This document shows, piece after piece, positions 35,960-46,904 of a stretch of DNA of 64,000 bases. A model generated the notes under the pieces. The model saw only the letters and a program-made list of their open reading frames with translations. It did not search any database and had not been told where the DNA came from. The position numbers were made by a program, and so were the translations under genes. The DNA comes from Neckera pumila (taxonomy: Eukaryota > Streptophyta > Bryopsida > Hypnales > Neckeraceae): contig OZ018408.1 in the NCBI GenBank assembly GCA_963969595.1, positions 39,246,108 through 39,310,107 on the forward strand, given 5' to 3'. The stretch's first letter is position 1. Each line of letters opens with the position of its first letter.

Positions 35960-36305
35960 GTGGTGCTCATTCAAAATCTGCAATTGTACCCCCCAAAAAC
36001 ATTGGAATGATTTATTTGCCACCAACCACCCATGATAAAACTTTGGAAATTTGGAATTTGAATTTGGAATCAGAGGCCCCAAATTAGTTTTGGGAAGGGA
36101 AGATCATGGGGCACTAAAAATCCACAAAGTAGACGCAAATTTTTTACATTTACCCTTAGCTAGGGGAAGACATACACGGGACGTAGACTTTGAATGACCA
36201 TTGTAACATCTAGCCTAACGAGTATGTTTATTTTTGTATAATGTGGATATTAAGTGGGTTTTTAAAATCCCATTTGTTGTGCAAAGGCAGGTAGAAAGAC
36301 AAGTT

Positions 36306-37236
36306 TTAACCCCTAAAAGCCCAAGTGTCCATTCAACGGACAAATGGGATTTCGGGTAGGTACCTACGGGCTGAAATTTTGTCCTGATTTTTTGAAACAT
36401 TTTTAGAAGATAGAAAAACTGATAAGCTTTGTGGGAGTATAATTTTTTTTTCAATCGGTGCCCGGGAAAAAAAGTTATGCCCAAATAAGCTCAAAACAGG
36501 GGAGAGCAGGCAGCAAAAAAATTTTTGCAAAAAATAATTTTTTTTTTTTTGAATTTTTTTCCCATAGATTATGTTTTTGTCTATCTAGAAATCTTTGATT
36601 CATTTCATTTGGATTTGTTATGAGAAAGTTATGGACATTCTTGTTTTTCGGGCAGTTAGAGCATCTTTTTGAAAAAATATCTTGTAGGACTCATTTTTTA
36701 ATGCAATTTTTCAAATTTTTCAAAATTTTTTTTTGGCATGGTTTAGTTTACTTGCTAGAACACTCTCACCATTGGGATTAGTGCATTTTAATTCCATCTA
36801 AAATATATGAATATTTTAGATTTTCCTTCTATCTCATACTTAATTCTACTTAACAATTTTTTTAATAATGAAAATTAAGTTTTCTTGAATTTTATTTTTT
36901 TTCCCTAGACTCTCAACTCAATTCTCCACTATAAAGATTTAAAGCTCAAAACGCTGTAGTGCAAAAATTTTAAGTTAAAAGTGTTTAAAGTCAAAAAATC
37001 TGGTCCCGCAATGTACTGAAAATCTTGTTTTTTCCACTTTAAACGCAGATATCTTGCAATCTGTGCGGTCAAAAACTCTGAAATTTTTCCACACATTCTC
37101 ATACTAGTTAGCTGTAAGATCCGATGGTTAGATGTGCAAAAAAAACATTTTTAATTTTTTTTTCACTCTTTGCTAAAAAAATGGCAGTTTTGGGTGTTTT
37201 TTGGTAGAAAAAAGGCCTTGGGCCTTTAGGGGTTAA
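36306..37236. mobile_element. Complete TTAA-family element, main subfamily
   Basis: TTAA at 36306-36309 and 37233-37236, ends CCCCTAAAAGCCC and GGGCCTTTAGGGG. The subterminal palindrome here is GTCC-attcaac-GGAC (about 36327-36341). The interior has 'caatcggtgcccggga', 'gttatggacattcttg' and 'atatcttgcaatctgtgcgg'. Non-coding. Confidence 0.85.
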
Positions 37237-38395
37237 AAAACAAAATGGATCTCTTCTAGAATGTTGATTGTGTCACTGATTCATATAGAGCATTCTTTCT
37301 TCTTTTTATTGATATCATTATCTTTTTAGAATTAGCCATAATAAAGTCTACTTGGAAAAAGGAAAGAAGAAGGCGGTAGCCTTACCTATCCATATCCACA
37401 AAGCATGGTTAGTCAAACGACCCCCACTAGATCCTTCATTCACAATGGTTTATAGATTAAAGTTGTCAGTTATTTATTATTTAGTTATTCTATCTTCCGA
37501 GGCATTTCTTCAATGGGTAGTAATTGGATGGAGCACATTTTTTTTAAAACATTCATGACTTTTTGGATAGATAATTGAGGTTTAAGGGATTGAGGATTTT
37601 TTACTTTGCACTAATAATTGTGATACAGGCAAGAACATAGCATTTTCTTCTCGCTTATATTTTTTGAAAGGATTGCACAAGTATAAAGGGCCAATGTTAT
37701 TTATCCTATAGATCCCCCGTAGTTCAAAAGAAACTCAATTTCCAATACCTACTTACAAAACATTGCTTTATATGGAAATATATAGAAGTGTATAATTATA
37801 CAAATTCCAACTATAGAAAGTAGAAGTGCTTTTGGTGGTGTTCCCGTTTATCAAATGTGGTACGCATCCATTAATGCATTTTACAACAAATTATGTGAAT
37901 TGCAAGGCATGCAATCAAATAATATGTGCATTATTCAATGATTCTAGGGTGAATAAATAGAAAGTCCCATCTTTTATTTTGTAGTTGGTTACTTTTGTAT
38001 ACCTCAGCCCCTTATTCCAAACATGAATTCAAATCCTATTAATCATTGATAGTACCAATAAGGTCATACTTCTTTTCCATGGACAACAAATTGGAATTGG
38101 GTTATAAAGATCTCTCCTGATGAAATTATGAATAAATACCTTCCATAAGGTATAGATTATGAAAATTCCTCCAATGCAAAGGAAAAAAATTTATAATCCA
38201 TCCATATTATAAATGAAATTTCACAAAATTTCACAAAAATCCTTCAAATCCAATTGAAAATTGTTTCTTCGGAAATTTCCCTTGACATGTGCCTTAAGAT
38301 AATTTCTTTGGAAATAGTCTTTGTCCTATCAAATATACCATGAGACCAAATGAGATTTAGTTCCACTCTCGCTCCAAATGCCTTGGACACTTGGA
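37237..38395. other. AT-rich intergenic DNA, nothing recognised
   Basis: No gene found. A frame at 37352-37558 has a few hydrophobic residues but no family resemblance and no supporting exon. Confidence 0.45.
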
Positions 38396-38643
38396 GACAG
38401 TGTTTTCTTTATGCACTATTTTTTGGCAGTTGGCTACAACCAAAAGACATTGGTTATTTTTTGTGATGTAAATTTTCCTATTGGAGGGGTGTCAAATAGC
38501 TATATTATTGTCATTTTTAAGACCAATAGCTAAAATTTACCTAGGCATCACCTAATTTTGATATACACATCACAAAGTATTACATGAGTATTGAAGAAAT
38601 AGCTCACTACTTCTCCAAAATGATAAAAAAAAAAAAAAAATCA
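38396..38643 (+). repeat. Retroposon-like repeat ending in poly(A), copy 1
   Basis: Begins 'gacagtgttttctttatgca' and ends 'cttctccaaaatgat' followed by a run of about 16 A (38627-38642). The 5' part recurs at about 38680-38825. The 3' part recurs at 39110-39365, where it also ends in poly(A). The shared A-tail suggests a SINE- or LINE-like 3' end. Confidence 0.55.
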
Positions 38644-38679
38644 TTGGTTGAAGGGGAAAAAACTTGAATAATATAAGAC

Positions 38680-38880
38680 AGTGTTTTTTCCATGCACTAT
38701 TTTTTCCCAGTTGACTACAACCAAAAGACATAAACTACTTTTTTTGAAGAAAATTATCATTTTGGGGAGATCAAATTAGCCATATCATTGTTGTTTTAAC
38801 ACCGATAGCCAAATTTTACTTATATTTCACCTACACTAAATAGTGGAAATTAGGTTGCCCCTCACTAATTTCTCTACATT
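38680..38880 (+). repeat. Repeat of the 38396 segment, then a CACTRAATAG terminus
   Basis: 'gacagtgttttttccatgca' to 'gccaaattttacttat' parallels 38396-38545. It then runs into TA-CACTAAATAGTGGAAATTAG and GTTGCCCC (from 38827), a left terminus of the same type as at 50993. Confidence 0.5.
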
Positions 38881-39104
38881 TGACACTACATTAATATTTA
38901 TTGTTACTATACTAATATGCACTACTTTTGTTGCCCCTCACTAATTAGTTATTGTTGTAATTGTGACTCATGAACCTCCATATGTACAAATAGAAATATT
39001 TGTAGAAATATCTATTGATTTTGATGGCTTTTAAAATAACTTTCTTGGAGTGAGTCAACCTGTTTATTCAAGCAACATAATTTCACTATTTAGTACAGTT
39101 TTGA

Positions 39105-39366
39105 TGTAGGTATCACCAAGTAATACCCAAGTATCACATGAGTATTGAAGAAATAACTACACTGAATAGGGGTGCTATAGGGACCAAAAAATTAAAGGGA
39201 CTTATTGTAGAAAACTGGTACACCACCCCCGACACTTCAATAACTATTGATGTACAGCAAAGTTAGATATTTATATACTGTGAAATGTCTATTAATTAGT
39301 ACATGTCTCCTTAAAATCCCTTTTCAGTGTAACTACCTCTTCAAATGATAAAAAAAAAAAAAAAAC
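39105..39366. mobile_element. TA-flanked 160-bp element inserted in a poly(A) repeat
   Basis: The element occupies 39170-39329 between TA at 39168-39169 and TA at 39330-39331, with ends CACTGAATAGGGG and CCCTTTTCAGTG. The flanks (39105-39167 and 39332-39366) together match the uninterrupted copy at 38567-38643 ('catgagtattgaagaaata' / 'actac(c/t)tct..aaatgat' plus A-run). This is a filled/empty pair supporting TA duplication. Confidence 0.75.
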
Positions 39367-39439
39367 CCACTGATACTCAGTAGATGACATTTTGCTGCAT
39401 TAAAAGATTGTAAATTCCTGGAGAGTTTCCTTGTGTTTC

Positions 39440-39610
39440 AGATTATGGGAATGCAACTGCAACAGCTGGTTGATGTGGCCGGTACCATGCTACATCATTT
39501 ACAAATAAATAAATAAATAAATTTGATAGCCCATACCGCTATTCACAGAATGGGACCAGATTGAAGAATAGGCCTGAAATGGTCTTCTAATGCCCTCAAA
39601 TGTCATCTAA
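39440..39610. repeat. Diverged copy of the GACGTGGCA repeat, with an (AAAT)n tract
   Basis: 'gcaactgcaacagctggttg' then 'atgtggcc..gctacatcat' corresponds to the 49.6-kb copy. 'ggaccagattgaagaatagg' and 'cctgaaatggtcttctaatg' also match its right part. It contains five AAAT units at about 39507-39527. Confidence 0.5.
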
Positions 39611-40251
39611 TGACTGCAGCGAAAGTCGGTAAGAAACTACGTTCACGGCAAGGTCCCGACTTCGCCGACGAAGCAACGGCGGCAGACACCAGTTGGCGGC
39701 ATCCCTAGGCTGCCTACCCCAAATACGTAAGCTTACTCGTCAAAACGTGCACAATACGAGACGTTCTCCATCTCCTTCTCGAGATACGCCTCTCACCGTG
39801 GCCACCGCGTCCTCGTCGGAGGAGTGGGGTCTCAATTTGGCGTTGAACGGAAGCATATCCGACTGCCCACGCCGGTGGCCCCGCCCTTGCACTTGTCAAA
39901 CGCCGGCTCACCATCTCCCTCGCATCTTCCTCAAAGTGTCTGCAGCGTCCAGGCAGTCAGCTCGGAAATTCAACTCCCTGAAGATCACCGCGGCTTCCCC
40001 AATTGTATATGAGAATGGGTTCTCTCTGTCACCCATCTCACAATTCTCAAAATCCAATCTCATTACGACTGTCTAATTAAGTCTCTTCAATCCCATCCTT
40101 ATACGAACTCTCTGAACCTCGACTCGATCTCGGCCTCAATCTTGACGTGCGAAATTGCGTCAACCCATCTTCCTACAACTGAATTCAACTCTTCCGCGAG
40201 CTTGAAGCTTTCCTCTGTGAGATTTCAAGGGCTTTGCATCGAAGTTGTGCA

Positions 40252-40821
40252 ATGAAGCTCAAGTTGAAAAGCCGCAATTCTCGAACTTCTTCACCTCGTG
40301 GTTCAGGGCGCATGGAAGAAGCGACCCCTGTGACAGACCCCATGATTGTGAAAGAACTCACCGCCACGTTTAGGGTTATTGATAAAGACGGGAACGGGAA
40401 GATTTCCAAGGAGGAGCTTGGGCAGGTTCTTCGTTCACTAGGCGACAACATGACTGACTGCGAGCTCGACGAAGTGATGGCGAATCTGGGTGGTGACGAT
40501 GGGTGCATCGATCTTCCACAATTCATCACCTTCCACACAAACAAGACACCAGTCTCGAGATCGTCAGAAACAAGTGATGCGGAGGGCGAGGATCCTGAAG
40601 TGGCGGCTTTGAGGTCGGCGTTTACGGTGTTTGATATCGACAAGAACGGTTTCATTTCAGCGGAGGAGCTCCAAAGAGTGATGCACACTTTGGGAGATAA
40701 GCATACCTCGTTGGAGGAGTGTCGGCATATGATCAGTTGCGTGGATCGTGATGGTAACCAAATGGTGGATTTTAGCGAGTTTCGAAGCTTGATGTCAGGC
40801 ACTTCGGTGCTCTCCTGCTAA
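40252..40821 (+). CDS. Calmodulin-like (CML) EF-hand protein, 189 aa
   Basis: Intronless. ATG 40252 is chosen because it opens the same MKLKLKSR/MKLNLRSR start as the neighbour at 43934. Four EF-hands. Loop 1 D44-E55 (DKDGNGKISKEE) is canonical. Loop 2 L79-Q90 is degenerate: Leu, Gly and Gln stand at calcium positions 1, 3 and 12, so it should not bind calcium. Loop 3 D128-E139 is canonical. Loop 4 D165-E176 has Gln170 in place of the usual Gly at position 6. A charged, Ser-rich linker (about 100-116) joins the two EF pairs. No signal or membrane segment. CMLs are calcium sensors that bind and regulate target proteins. A tandem duplicate lies 3.1 kb downstream. Confidence 0.93.
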   Translation: MKLKLKSRNSRTSSPRGSGRMEEATPVTDPMIVKELTATFRVIDKDGNGKISKEELGQVLRSLGDNMTDCELDEVMANLGGDDGCIDLPQFITFHTNKTPVSRSSETSDAEGEDPEVAALRSAFTVFDIDKNGFISAEELQRVMHTLGDKHTSLEECRHMISCVDRDGNQMVDFSEFRSLMSGTSVLSC

Positions 40822-41545
40822 TCGAAACTTAGCGTAGGTTTAGTTCAATTCAGTGACATCCATTTTTTACACCTCCAATTTCGTTAAATTGGCTGAAGTC
40901 AAAGCGCCCCATTTGTCAACTCCCCTACTCAACTGCAGAAAGCTCGAAAACAAGGAGTAGTAGAGATTTTCGTGCAACTCAGCTCATCCATCCTGAAAAA
41001 AGTGACGATGCCATTTTAACGAAATTGACCGTTAGTCTTAGAGGCGGCATCTGGAGATTCAGGAGCACAGCGTTGAAAGTTTGGCACATGTGGCAAAACC
41101 GACAGAGCTACAGTGCCTGCAACGTCGACTTCGACGACCACTGATTCCACTACAGTGCGAAATTTAGTCACGACAAGTTTTCCTGCGAAAGTGTTGCCTG
41201 TTGATTCCTCGGATGAGGACCGTGTAATTCTAAGGTTGATTATTGTGAGCAGACGAATTGGTAGTCTGGAAGAAAAAAAGGGATCATGAATAAAACATTG
41301 GCTGATGTTAGCCATTGAGCTACTTCCTCTTACTGGAAGTAATTCTCGAGTTCTTTGCAAAGTTCAGTGTCTAATTTGTTTTCAATGATAGTGCAAGTTG
41401 TGACATGTTTGTCTGTTCTGTTTACCATTTATTGGCTCAAGTGAAGTGATTAGAGCATTACAATACACACTGGAGGTAACAAGATCTCTAGCTTGGCCTC
41501 CTACAAATGCACGACAAGGCTAGATAAAAATGGCAAAATCGTACC
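40822..41545. other. 3' flank of the first CML gene; no other gene
   Basis: Contains the presumed 3' untranslated region. A minus-strand frame at 41016-41360 has no recognisable domain. No element ends are visible. Confidence 0.4.
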
Positions 41546-41549
41546 TCTA

Positions 41550-41820
41550 GCAAACCTCTTTGGTCAACCCTTGGAGTTCCAAGGCTTTTTTTTCATCAAA
41601 TACCACTCAAAAATACCATTTCTAATGCAAAGAGAAACTAAATTAAATTTTGCATATCTAACTATAGGATATTGCACTAGACTAGTATAGGAATATGTAG
41701 AAATTAATTCAGAAACTTTGATTGTTGAGAATAGCAAAATATTAGCATTTAAAGTGAAGAAAACATGAGATTTTGCACTTTCCTAGACGAGATTGTAAGA
41801 TTTTGAATCTTCTTCACTTA
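41550..41820. mobile_element. TTAA-family fragment (reverse orientation, interior end missing)
   Basis: Resembles the left part of the copies at 9534 and 49860: 'ccaaggctttttttt', 'ccactcaaaaataccatttc', 'gcaaagag', 'atatctaactataggat'. The TTAA terminus is eroded ('cctctttggtcaacc'). Confidence 0.45.
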
Positions 41821-41822
41821 TA

Positions 41823-42245
41823 TTAACCTCCTAAAGTTCAAAAGTCCCCTCAAGGGACACTCAAAGGGATTTTGGATAGGCTCATGTGACCTCAATTTTT
41901 AATACGGTTTATTAAACTTTTGAAGATAAGAAAACGCAATAGTTTATGGGAATGTGATTTTTATTTCAATTGGTGCATGGCAGCAAAAATTATGCCACCT
42001 CAGCTCAAAAAGCAATTCAACGGCAACCAAAAAAATCTACAAAAGACTTGAAATACAAAAGAAACTAAATTTTTTTCTCATAGATTATCTTTGTTTTGAA
42101 CATGAATAGCTTTGATTCATTCCACTTGGATTAGTGTTGTGAAATTTATGCGTCGTGGTAATCATTGCATCTTCTCGAGAAAATAATGTATTGGATTCAT
42201 TTTTTAACCCAATTTTTACAATTTAAAAAAGGTATATGATTTTTC
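41823..42245. mobile_element. TTAA-family element, left part, truncated on the right
   Basis: TTAA (41823-41826) and CCTCCTAAAG, a subterminal palindrome GTCCC-ctcaa-GGGAC, then 'tttggataggctcatgtgac', 'caattggtgcatggcagc' and 'aatagctttgattcattcca'. Homology stops near 42245, where a TA-flanked element starts. Confidence 0.6.
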
Positions 42246-42249
42246 TTGC

Positions 42250-42430
42250 TATAATGAATAGGGAAATTAAGGAGACCAAAATATTAAAGCGGTTTATTTT
42301 CAAAAATTGTAGATGTTTGAAACATGATGTACAGTCCCCGCACACTTTGATAACTATTGATATACAACAAAGGTAGATATTTATATGGTGTAAGATGTCA
42401 ATTAATTAGTATGGGTCCCCTTAATAACAA
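42250..42430. mobile_element. Decayed TA-flanked CACTRAATAG-type element
   Basis: TA-TAATGAATAGGGAAATTAAG at the left and GGGTCCCCTTAATAAC near the right end. The interior shares 'gatgtacag', 'cacactttgataactattga' and 'gtagatatttatatggtg' with the copy at 39168. The right terminus is eroded. Confidence 0.55.
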
Positions 42431-42506
42431 TCTCATCTTTTTTATTAGCATGTTTCAATTCTATCTTAGAGCAATTAATGATTTAGTTTTCCTTCTATTG
42501 CATACC

Positions 42507-42529
42507 AATATATATATATATATATATAG
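42507..42529. repeat. (TA)n microsatellite
   Basis: About eleven uninterrupted TA units within AT-rich DNA. Confidence 0.9.
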
Positions 42530-43419
42530 GTATAGGTATGAAGGTAGTGAAGTTCATGAACTTTATGGTAAGTTAGAAACACTAAAAAGGTCTATTTATG
42601 TAATTTGGCATAGGTGGAGACATCTTTTTCTAGAAAAAATATTTTCTGTAGTATGAGCAATCGAAAAATCATAAATTAAAAAATTAAAAAAAAAATCAAG
42701 CATCTAATTTCTAATGAATTTTCAAAATAGAACTCTAGGGCACCTTCAACCGCATTCTAGTAAAATTGCCCTGGTTTTGACACAGAAATTTTGAAAAAGT
42801 AGCAACCCGCCAACCGCAGTTAAGCATGGGGACAATTTTAATGGTACTTTTGGGGGGACTCTAGTATGTAGGAGTGCGTGCATGGACGGGAATGGGTGTC
42901 TCTACCTTACAATGTGCCGAAACTACCCAACCGATGACGGGATTGGACGAAACTGGATCCGTGCACGCTGATAAGGACGGTGCTAGGAGTACACCTGCAA
43001 CCCCTCCGTACCCTTGCCGGACTAGCCCGGTTCTCAATCCACAGCCGCATAGTATGCCACCAAAAGATCATCGTCATACGAACATACAAGAATGTTCTCA
43101 ATCCTCTCCTTCTCTACTCAGCAAGGAAAGATCCACAGAAGGCAAACATTCCGGTGTCGTCAAAATCCAATGAATCTGTACAGACGGTATCATCCACAAA
43201 ATGTGAACATAATGAAAACGAGAGCAGCAATCTGGTGGAACTGTCACAGAAAGATCAATACTTCTATAATCTACACCAGGTGAACATAATGACTCGGTAC
43301 TATTCCCTACCATCCTATGAGTCCTTGACACCGGCCTTCCTTCGGAGAGACTCCGCTTTACATTCCTTCCTTGCAATTCCCCCTCCGCATTGATGACGAG
43401 CGATCGAGGGATCTTTAAT

Positions 43420-43430
43420 TCATATAAATG
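43420..43430 (+). promoter_or_regulatory. Probable TATA box of the second CML gene
   Basis: 'catataaatgcg' matches the plant TATA consensus and lies about 510 bp before ATG 43934. This implies a long leader that spans the repeated sequence at 43590-43870. Inference from sequence only. Confidence 0.45.
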
Positions 43431-43589
43431 CGCAAGCCCATGCCATTGGGATTATATCAATGTTTGTTTGCAAATTGAGGTAGAAGCGTACTGAGATTCT
43501 GAGTGCAAAGTGTCCGTGTTTTGAAGCGAGTGTGTTTTGTTGCGAATTCTGTGTGTTTAGAAGCAGTCTTTCAGAGTGGAAGTGGGTTT

Positions 43590-43900
43590 GAAGAAGGGCT
43601 TCCTTGCCATTTCCGTGTTTGCGGTGATCTTGGGTTGCGAATTGCGCTTTAGAGCACACATTTTGAGTGTGGGTTGTGTTTTTTGGTGCTTGCTTGCTTG
43701 CCATATCCGTATTTGCTGCTAGTGGGTGTTTGGAAGTTGCGGTAGAAAGCTCACATTCTGAGCGTAGGTGGGTTTTTAGCGTTTCTTGAAGAAGGGTTCC
43801 CTGCCATATCCGTATTGCTGCTAGTGGGTGTTGGAAATTTACGCTAGGAGCACGCATTCTGCGCGTAGAGTGTTTTCTCGGCGGTTTTGAAGAAGGCTTT
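43590..43900 (+). repeat. Imperfect tandem repeats in the CML leader
   Basis: Three copies of a unit of about 93-103 bp. Anchors are 'tgccatttccgtgtttgc' (43606), 'tgccatatccgtatttgctg' (43699) and 'tgccatatccgtattgctgc' (43802). The latter two continue with 'ctagtgggtgtt(t)ggaa'. Units also share 'agcacacattttgagtgtg' / 'agctcacattctgagcgtag' / 'agcacgcattctgcgcgtag'. They lie between the likely TATA box and the start codon. Confidence 0.7.
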
Positions 43901-43933
43901 AATTTCTTGCGCAAGATTGTGTTATTTACTACA

Positions 43934-44515
43934 ATGAAGCTGAACTTGAGGAGCCGGAGTAAGAGAAGCTCGAGTAGCAAAGTGAAAGAGGTCGAAGTGG
44001 CCGTGGATCCTCGTTCCCCGCTTGTGAAGGAGCTTTCGGCTACGTTCGTGGTGTTCGACCGAGATTCCGATGGCCGAATCTCGAAAAGTGAACTTGGCAC
44101 CGTGCTGAGCTCTCTCGGAGACAAGCTCAGCGAGTCGGAGCTTGACGAGCTGATGGCGAAAGTGGACGGCGATGGCGATGGCTTCATCGACTTGCAAGAG
44201 TTCATTGATTTCCACACGCAAAAGAGCGGAAGAACGAGCGATGCTTCCCAATCCTCGTCGAACTCTTCTTCCGAGTGGAGCGAGGAGAAGGATGCGTTGC
44301 AGGCGGCTTTCGATGTGTTCGATGCGAACAAGGATGGTTTCATTTCGGCGGAAGAGCTCCGGAGAGTCATGTGCAGTCTTGGCGACGAGCACACTTCGTT
44401 GGCGGAGTGTTCGCATATGATCAGTTGCGTGGACAAAGACGGGAATCACATGGTGGATTTCAATGAGTTTCAAGACCTGATGACTAGAGGCGTAGCGGCT
44501 TCTATTTTGTGTTGA
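43934..44515 (+). CDS. Calmodulin-like (CML) EF-hand protein, 193 aa
   Basis: Intronless; ends in TGA. Begins MKLNLRSRSKRSSSSK, a basic, Ser-rich N-terminus. Four EF-hand loops: D42-E53 (DRDSDGRISKSE), D78-E89 (DGDGDGFIDLQE), D130-E141 (DANKDGFISAEE) and D167-E178 (DKDGNHMVDFNE). The first three keep all ligand positions. In the fourth, His172 replaces the usual Gly at position 6, although the Asp/Asn/Glu ligands remain. A Ser-rich acidic linker (about 98-119) separates the lobes. It is a tandem paralogue of the gene at 40252 and probably a better calcium binder, because its loop 2 is intact. It ends SILC; this is not a CaaX box. Confidence 0.94.
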   Translation: MKLNLRSRSKRSSSSKVKEVEVAVDPRSPLVKELSATFVVFDRDSDGRISKSELGTVLSSLGDKLSESELDELMAKVDGDGDGFIDLQEFIDFHTQKSGRTSDASQSSSNSSSEWSEEKDALQAAFDVFDANKDGFISAEELRRVMCSLGDEHTSLAECSHMISCVDKDGNHMVDFNEFQDLMTRGVAASILC

Positions 44516-44694
44516 ATGATGCCGGAAGCCATAGCAGACAGGAAAAAGTTTTTCTGTTTCGTGGAAACTATTTTTGAGAGTTTCCGGAAGCAGATTTGTA
44601 AATATTTTAAATCTGTACATTATTTACGAACTTGAACAGAAGTTTCCACGGAGGTACAATCTTCTTTGAGCTTTTCAATTAAACAATTGTCATT

Positions 44695-45204
44695 CTAGAA
44701 CGTCTCATTTGTCAAGCAAACTTTCAATTCTGGTCTCCGAACACTTTCAAATGCCATGATGATGGCCCCGAGCTCCTCAAAGTCGGCCGTCGTCAAGATT
44801 TTCAGAGGTCTACCTGCGACAAGTCGGGTTCTCGATTCAACTGCAAGAAAAAGAGAAATTTCGTGCATTTGCTCCGTAGTTTTTTCAGTAACGTATCAGA
44901 GCGTTGAACGACTAATTCTGCTAATAACACGATTAACAAGCAGAAGCGGATGGATAGATTGCTGCATTCCTTTGATTTCCTGTGTTGCAATTGATTGCGG
45001 AGTTGCAGAAAGAACGTGCATGGAGCCGCAACTTAACTTAAGTAGCAGACGACAAGGCTTGGCACATATCTCAGAGAGACTGTTATCTAAGTTACCAATA
45101 GCATTCCACAGTCCGCCTGCCGCATGCGTAAGCAGCAGCATGGGGTCCCTTCCAGAAAATCCCAGAATATCTTCCTCACTGGGACTTGGGCCATTGGCTC
45201 CTGA
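44695..45204 (-). pseudogene. Possible minus-strand gene remnant, family not recognised
   Basis: From 45204 down to 44898 the minus strand reads an uninterrupted, protein-like frame (PSPSEEDILGFSGRDPM ... GGLWNAIGNLDNSLSEIC). An in-frame TAA lies just upstream (45205-45207). After a good acceptor ('ctttttcttgcag', near 44842) a second frame reads to a stop at 44695 (ILTTADFEELGAIIMAF). I could not find a donor that joins the two in phase. It is either a decayed gene or chance. A plus-strand frame (44756-45247) overlaps and is equally unproven. Confidence 0.25.
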
Positions 45205-45545
45205 TTATGGTGACGGAACCTGCGTATTATCACAACCCAGATCCTAGATCCTAGATCCCACGACCTCATGTACGTGCTGTGCACATAGAATGTTCTGAAA
45301 TGTACCCAGGCTGAATTGAGATGGGAGTAGTTGTAGGGTGGTTTGTTGTTGAAACATAATATTTGTCCCCACCACCCACCACCGAAAAAAAAATCTTTAT
45401 TAAACCTCCAAATCCCTTGTGTAATTGGAACTTGATAGTTGTCCCCAATCCAAAAAAAAGTTTCTTAACCCTTATATTGTTTAAACTTGGTATTTGTCCC
45501 CCACCCCCTTAAAAAATCTATTAACCCTTTAAATCCCTTGTGTTG

Positions 45546-46478
45546 TTAACCCCTAAAGGACCATTGTCCCTTTCGAGGACAAATGGGAATTTCAAGTAGG
45601 TACCTATAAGCTAAAATTTTGTCTTAATTTTTTGAAACTTTTTGAAACAATAGAAAATTGATTAGCTTTGTGAGAGTATAATTTTTTTTTTCAATCAATG
45701 CCTTGGAATAAAAGTTATGCCCCCAAATAGCTCGAAACTTGGAAGAAGGGAGAGGGGGCAGCAAAAAAAATTCAAAAATTTGAATTTATTTATTTATATT
45801 TTTTTCTTATAGATTATATTTTTGTCTACTTGGAAAGCTTTGATTCATTCCATTTGGATTTATTATAAGAAAGTTATGGACAATCTTGTTTTTTGGACAA
45901 TTAGAGCATCTTCTTGAAAAAATAACTTGTAAGAATCATTTCTGAATGCAAATTTTTACAATTTTAAGAAAAAAAATTGACATGGTTCAGTTTGCTTGCT
46001 AGAAAAATCTCACCATTGTAATTATTTCATTTTATTTCTATTTTAGAGATATTAATAATTTAGATTTCCTTTGATCTTGTACCTATTTCTACTTAACAAT
46101 TTTTTGAAGTATTAAAAATAATTTTCTTTTGAATTTTTCTTCCCCTAGAATCTCAACTCAATTCTCAACCATAAAGATTTAAAATTTCTAAACTCTGTAG
46201 TGCAAAGAATTAAAGTTAAGAAGGTTCAAAGTCAAATAATCTAGTCCCGCTATGTGTTGAAAAACTGGGTTTTTTTCACTTTAAATGCAGATATCTTGAA
46301 ATCTATGAGGTCAAAAATTTTGAAATTTTTTCCACACCTTCTCATACTAGTTAGGTGTAAGATCCTATGATTCGGTGTGCAAAAGAAACAATTTTCAAAT
46401 TTTCTTATTCTTTACTATAGAAATGGCAATTTTGAATCTTTTTTGGCAGAAAAAAGGCCTTGGTCCTTTAGGGGGTAA
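45546..46478. mobile_element. TTAA-family element, right TTAA mutated to GTAA
   Basis: TTAA at 45546-45549; the right end reads GGTCCTTTAGGGG then GTAA (46475-46478). The left subterminal palindrome is imperfect (GTCCCtttcgaGGAC). The interior matches the copies at 36306 and 52304. Non-coding. Confidence 0.8.
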
Positions 46479-46904
46479 AACTTGATATTTGTCTCTCCCC
46501 CAAAAAATCTACATTAATCCTTTAAAGATGCCAACGACTATGGTGACTCCCAAAAGTAGTTGGCCACTATATAAATCGCTCTTATAAATTGAGAAATTGG
46601 AGTTATAAAGTGAAATTTGGAAATGTTGTTGTACAGAAGGGATTCTATCTTCATGTATAATTTCATTTAAAATGAACTATGTTTAGACCTACTATTATTT
46701 GACTAAAATTTTTTATGCAAAAAAAAACTCTTTGTGAAAAGTCAAAATGTCTCATTGCTTCTTATAGGACGAATGTACATCTTGACTAGAATCACATGTC
46801 ACAAGTTTCATGAATTTTGGATTTTTATTGATTGAAATCTTATGATTGAAATTTGACCTTAAAATTTTGACTTTTTCATTTTTCACTCTATAAATTGCAA
46901 AAAA

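Noticed and set aside
39693..40076. Plus-strand frame upstream of the first CML
   Set aside because: Begins at TTG, has no recognised domain, and lies where the promoter and leader are expected.
40185..40802. Minus-strand open frame over the first CML
   Set aside because: Shadow of the EF-hand gene on the plus strand.
42980..43393. Plus-strand frame of 137 codons before the CML promoter
   Set aside because: Starts at GTG, no family resemblance, no splice support.
43420..44436. Long minus-strand open frame (338 codons) opposite the second CML gene
   Set aside because: It is the mirror of the EF-hand coding frame plus the repetitive leader. It is Ser/Leu-rich with no domain, and the plus-strand CML explains it.
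43922..44620. Second minus-strand open frame (232 codons) over the same CML
   Set aside because: Shadow of the CML coding sequence, rich in Arg and His as expected for a reversed acidic gene.
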